Below are positions 15,641-17,541 of a DNA stretch of 17,541 nt, piece after piece (within the stretch, counting starts at the first letter, position 1; every line of letters starts with the position of its first letter). The stretch is from UBA8518 sp041659585. Its GTDB lineage: Bacteria; Patescibacteriota; Minisyncoccia; Moranbacterales; UBA2206. The translations under genes were made by a program, and so were the position numbers. The stretch is from positions 1 to 17,541 of the forward strand of contig JBAZXY010000013.1 in the NCBI GenBank assembly GCA_041659585.1, read 5' to 3'. The notes under the pieces are model-generated. The model made no database searches and was not told the DNA's origin. It saw only the letters and a program-made list of their open reading frames with translations.

Positions 15641-16519
15641 CTAATTCGTCGGCACGTACCACGCAATCCCTTCATATTTCCAAGAGTGGTCATTAGTGAT
15701 GATGGAATCTTTTTCGGCAACACTGGATGTGAAGAAATGTCCTTGTTTTTTGTCAGACCAAAAGCGATAGACCGCCGTGGTGTTGGGTTGTTCGCTGGCA
15801 TAGGCGTAGTAGGCAATGCTTTCATATTTCCAAGAGGGGTCATTGGCAATCACATAATTTTTTTCATCTGCGCTGGCAGTGTAGAAATGATGTTGTTTCT
15901 TTCCACTCCAAAAACGATAGATAGGCATGGCGTTTGTTGTTTGACTGCTGAAAGCGCCATAAGCTATGCCTTCATATTTCCAAGACGAATCACCGGCTAT
16001 AATGCCATTTGCTTCCGCTGCGCTTTGTGTGAAGAAGTGTCCTTGTTTGGCATTAGACCAAAAGCGATAAATATTACAATTGCTCCCGGTGCACGCATCC
16101 AGTCGCACATCAACAATAGAAAAAGAAGCATCACTTTGCAGCGTAAACGGCAAATTATTTGGATTTTGAATCGCCATTCTGTAGTCATTACCGTTAGTCA
16201 GGGAGGTGGAAATAGTCCATGTATACTGGCCTGTATTAGGCACTTCTAGGGCAAGCGCGGGGCTATATGCCCAACCGCATATTTGCTTTCCGGTAATATT
16301 ATTTAAAGAACAATTATTCCCTTTGTAAAGAATAATATTTATTTTGTCTGAAGCTATTTTTTCTGTTGACCAGGTGATTTCATGGGCTTCACCTTTTTTC
16401 CAAATTTCACCGCCGTTGGGTGAAATCATAATGGTGTTTGCTTGGACATTGTTTGAATAGGCTGAAAAAAAGAGGCTGAAAAAAACTAACCACAGCAAGT
16501 TTTTTGTTTTTTTGTTCAT
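15641..16519 (-). CDS. Secreted protein with Kre9/KNH-like domain and three DUF5648-like repeats
   Basis: A 292-residue exported protein. The signal peptide covers about 1-27 (NVQA before the likely cut). Residues 29-136 match the Ser-Thr-rich Kre9/KNH-like domain: ISPNGGEIWKKGEAHEITWS at 32-51, a central ITGKQICGWAYSP and an end DYRMAIQ...ASFSIVD. This domain is known as an extracellular beta-sandwich module in bacteria and fungi. C70/C81 and C143/C148 could form disulfides. Residues 149-292 are three repeats of the YRFWS-HF[FY]T type with a 50-codon period, two residues shorter than in the neighbours because WKYE follows a shortened loop. No catalytic domain is seen, so an adhesive or structural role is likely. 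The last residues (WYVPTN) and the DNA around the stop match the protease gene upstream. Confidence 0.85.
   Translation of the reverse strand: MNKKTKNLLWLVFFSLFFSAYSNNVQANTIMISPNGGEIWKKGEAHEITWSTEKIASDKINIILYKGNNCSLNNITGKQICGWAYSPALALEVPNTGQYTWTISTSLTNGNDYRMAIQNPNNLPFTLQSDASFSIVDVRLDACTGSNCNIYRFWSNAKQGHFFTQSAAEANGIIAGDSSWKYEGIAYGAFSSQTTNAMPIYRFWSGKKQHHFYTASADEKNYVIANDPSWKYESIAYYAYASEQPNTTAVYRFWSDKKQGHFFTSSVAEKDSIITNDHSWKYEGIAWYVPTN
15644..16075 (-). repeat. Three DUF5648-like repeats in the Kre9/KNH-like protein
   Basis: The three units have a regular 150-bp period (equivalent bases near 16056, 15906 and 15756). Each reads YRFWS..KQ.HF[FY]T, then W[K]YE.IA[YW]. They form the C-terminal half of the protein and end at the stop codon. 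Confidence 0.88.
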
Positions 16520-16545
16520 AGTTTTATTAATTAAATTATGCTTTA

Positions 16546-16554
16546 ATTATACCA
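16546..16554 (-). promoter_or_regulatory. Extended -10 promoter of the Kre9/KNH-like protein gene
   Basis: The - strand reads TGGTATAAT, inside a 34-base block (16540-16573) that matches the block around the 14011 promoter (14005-14038) with two differences. The predicted start is near 16539, about 20 bases before the ATG at 16519. There is no clear Shine-Dalgarno site. Confidence 0.72.
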
Positions 16555-16568
16555 CTTTTCACCAAATA

Positions 16569-16602
16569 AAAAAAAGATATCTTTAAACGGATAGCTTTTT
16601 TT
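16569..16602 (-). terminator. Imperfect hairpin terminator of the protease gene
   Basis: The arms 16569-16581 and 16590-16602 (AAAAAAAGATATC and GATAGCTTTTTTT) pair with one mismatch and an 8-base loop, and the - strand ends in a T-run. The hairpin lies 17 bp past the stop of the protease gene. The stem is a variant of the one at 14034-14064. Confidence 0.8.
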
Positions 16603-16618
16603 AATGGGTTAATTTTTC

Positions 16619-17541
16619 CTAATTCGTCGGTACATACCACGCAACACTTTCATATTTCCAGACGTTCAAAGGATAATTGGCGATGATATAGTTTTTTTCA
16701 TTTTCACTGGCCGTGTAAAAATGGCCTTGCTTGGTGTCTGACCAGAAGCGGTAGATAGGAGTGGTGTTGGATTGGGGTGAGTTAAATGCATAGTAGGCAA
16801 TCCCTTCGTATTTCCACACGTTTGTTGGATAGGTGGAAATTACATAGTTTTTCTCATCTTCTGATGCAGTGTAGAAATGATGTTGTTTTGTGTCAGACCA
16901 AAACCGATAGACTGGTGTTGTGCCGGAAATTTGATCTGCATAGGCATTAAAACCCACGCCCTCGTAGTGCCAAACATTATCAGGATAATTGGCGATGATA
17001 TAGTCTTTTTCTGTGGTCGAAGCTGTAAAAAAATGACCTTGCTTGGTGTCTGACCAAAACCGATATACCGGGCTAGAACAATTTCCACTCGGAATCGTCG
17101 CACTTTGCATATTGGCAAGCGCCGCGTTGGCGTTGAGCCGGCGACCGCAAGTGATTTTGCCAGAGAGAGCGGTTTTGTGATCACTGCTGGCCAGAAGCGT
17201 GTTGCGCACAGTGGTGATGGAAGCGGAGGGATTTTGCGACCACAACAGTCCCACGGTGCCGGCTACTTGTGGCGTGGCAAAGGAGGTTCCGTCTCCAATA
17301 TAATAATCATCCGGCGCAGAGAGGGTGAGTAAGCCAATAATGTTCTCTCCTGGAGCGGCCAGGTCCACGCTGGTGGCGTTGTAGTTGGAAAATGAGGCCA
17401 ATGTGTCATTTTGGGTGGAAGCCCCTACGCAAATCACGTTGCTTGACGTGTAGGCGCAGGGATATTGCGGAGTGGCGCCCACGTCCACGCTGTCATTGCC
17501 GGACGCCGCCACCACGATTCCGGGAAAAGCATCAATGGCGT
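16619..17541 (-). CDS. Subtilisin-like (S8) serine protease, C-terminal part with three DUF5648-like repeats (5' end outside window)
   Basis: The frame is open to the right edge; the visible part starts AIDAFPGIVVAASGN. The SGN supplies the oxyanion-hole Asn of subtilases, and GDGTSFATPQVAG holds the catalytic Ser. The Asp and His of the triad must lie outside the window. The catalytic domain ends with the usual RRLNANAALANM helix. Three DUF5648-like repeats with an exact 156-bp period follow and end in WYVPTN. Subtilases with extra C-terminal domains are normally secreted or surface-bound; here the repeats would be the attachment or substrate-binding part. The GTG at 17515 is an internal Val, not the start. 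Possible roles are nutrient breakdown or processing of neighbouring surface proteins; the sequence does not decide. Confidence 0.9.
   Translation of the reverse strand, partial: AIDAFPGIVVAASGNDSVDVGATPQYPCAYTSSNVICVGASTQNDTLASFSNYNATSVDLAAPGENIIGLLTLSAPDDYYIGDGTSFATPQVAGTVGLLWSQNPSASITTVRNTLLASSDHKTALSGKITCGRRLNANAALANMQSATIPSGNCSSPVYRFWSDTKQGHFFTASTTEKDYIIANYPDNVWHYEGVGFNAYADQISGTTPVYRFWSDTKQHHFYTASEDEKNYVISTYPTNVWKYEGIAYYAFNSPQSNTTPIYRFWSDTKQGHFYTASENEKNYIIANYPLNVWKYESVAWYVPTN
16622..17073 (-). repeat. Three DUF5648-like repeats in the subtilisin-like protease
   Basis: The three units have equivalent bases at 17052, 16896 and 16740, an exact 156-bp spacing. All three begin YRFWSDTKQ and keep HF[FY]TAS, a Y-P-x-N-V-W loop and a YE tail. 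They are the most regular set in the window. Confidence 0.9.

Noticed and set aside
15638..16249. 203-codon open frame on the + strand opposite the Kre9/KNH-like gene
   Set aside because: It is the antisense of the repeats and has no recognisable domain; the - strand frame has a signal peptide, known domains, a promoter and a terminator.
14960..17073. Regular 150-156 bp repeats resembling a CRISPR or satellite array
   Set aside because: The repeats stay in frame in protein-coding genes, encode a conserved motif and differ mostly at silent positions; unit length and lack of spacers do not fit CRISPR.
1..17541. tRNA, rRNA, insertion sequences, integrase or attachment sites
   Set aside because: None was recognised; the few spaces between genes are filled by promoters and terminators.

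Overview
The window looks like part of a small, AT-rich bacterial genome, most likely a candidate-phylum (Patescibacteria/CPR-type) or similar environmental bacterium. This rests on A/T-rich codon use, tightly packed or overlapping genes without clear Shine-Dalgarno sites, and several secreted proteins of a style common in such genomes. The taxonomic call is an inference. The standard code fits: TAA, TAG and TGA all occur as stops, and no long gene needs TGA as a sense codon.

Left part (1-13316, + strand): one long operon-like run for a cell-surface polysaccharide. It opens with the 3' part of a Wzt-type ABC-transporter ATPase for polysaccharide export. Next come cysC (APS kinase), a CysQ-like PAP phosphatase and a PAPS-dependent sulfotransferase, which together form a complete sulfate-donor use and recycling module. 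The sulfotransferase is split by a single in-frame TAG. Five glycosyltransferase genes and one GT-C type membrane protein follow: a dolichyl-phosphate-mannose-synthase-like GT2, the GT-C protein, a rhamnosyltransferase-like GT2, a 561-residue protein with a GT-A-like C-terminal half, a GT2 with a coiled-coil tail, and a GT2-GT4 fusion. The last gene overlaps the fusion by 11 bp and encodes a secreted parallel beta-helix protein with three repeats of the 'YRFWSD.KQGHFYTAS..E' type (recognised as DUF5648-like). A strong hairpin terminator ends the run.

Right part (13387-17541, - strand): four genes, at least three of them with their own extended -10 promoter, separated by hairpin terminators. 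They encode a small membrane-anchored protein of unknown function, a secreted SpoIID-like protein, a secreted protein with a Kre9/KNH-like domain, and the C-terminal part of a subtilisin-like protease that runs off the right edge. The last three each carry three DUF5648-like repeats.

Working model (inference): the cell makes and exports a sulfated surface glycan, and four otherwise unrelated secreted proteins share the same three-repeat module, perhaps a lectin-like fold that holds them on that glycan or on the cell wall. The shared module, the duplicated terminator-promoter cassettes, and the position of one module protein inside the glycan operon make this the most interesting part of the window.
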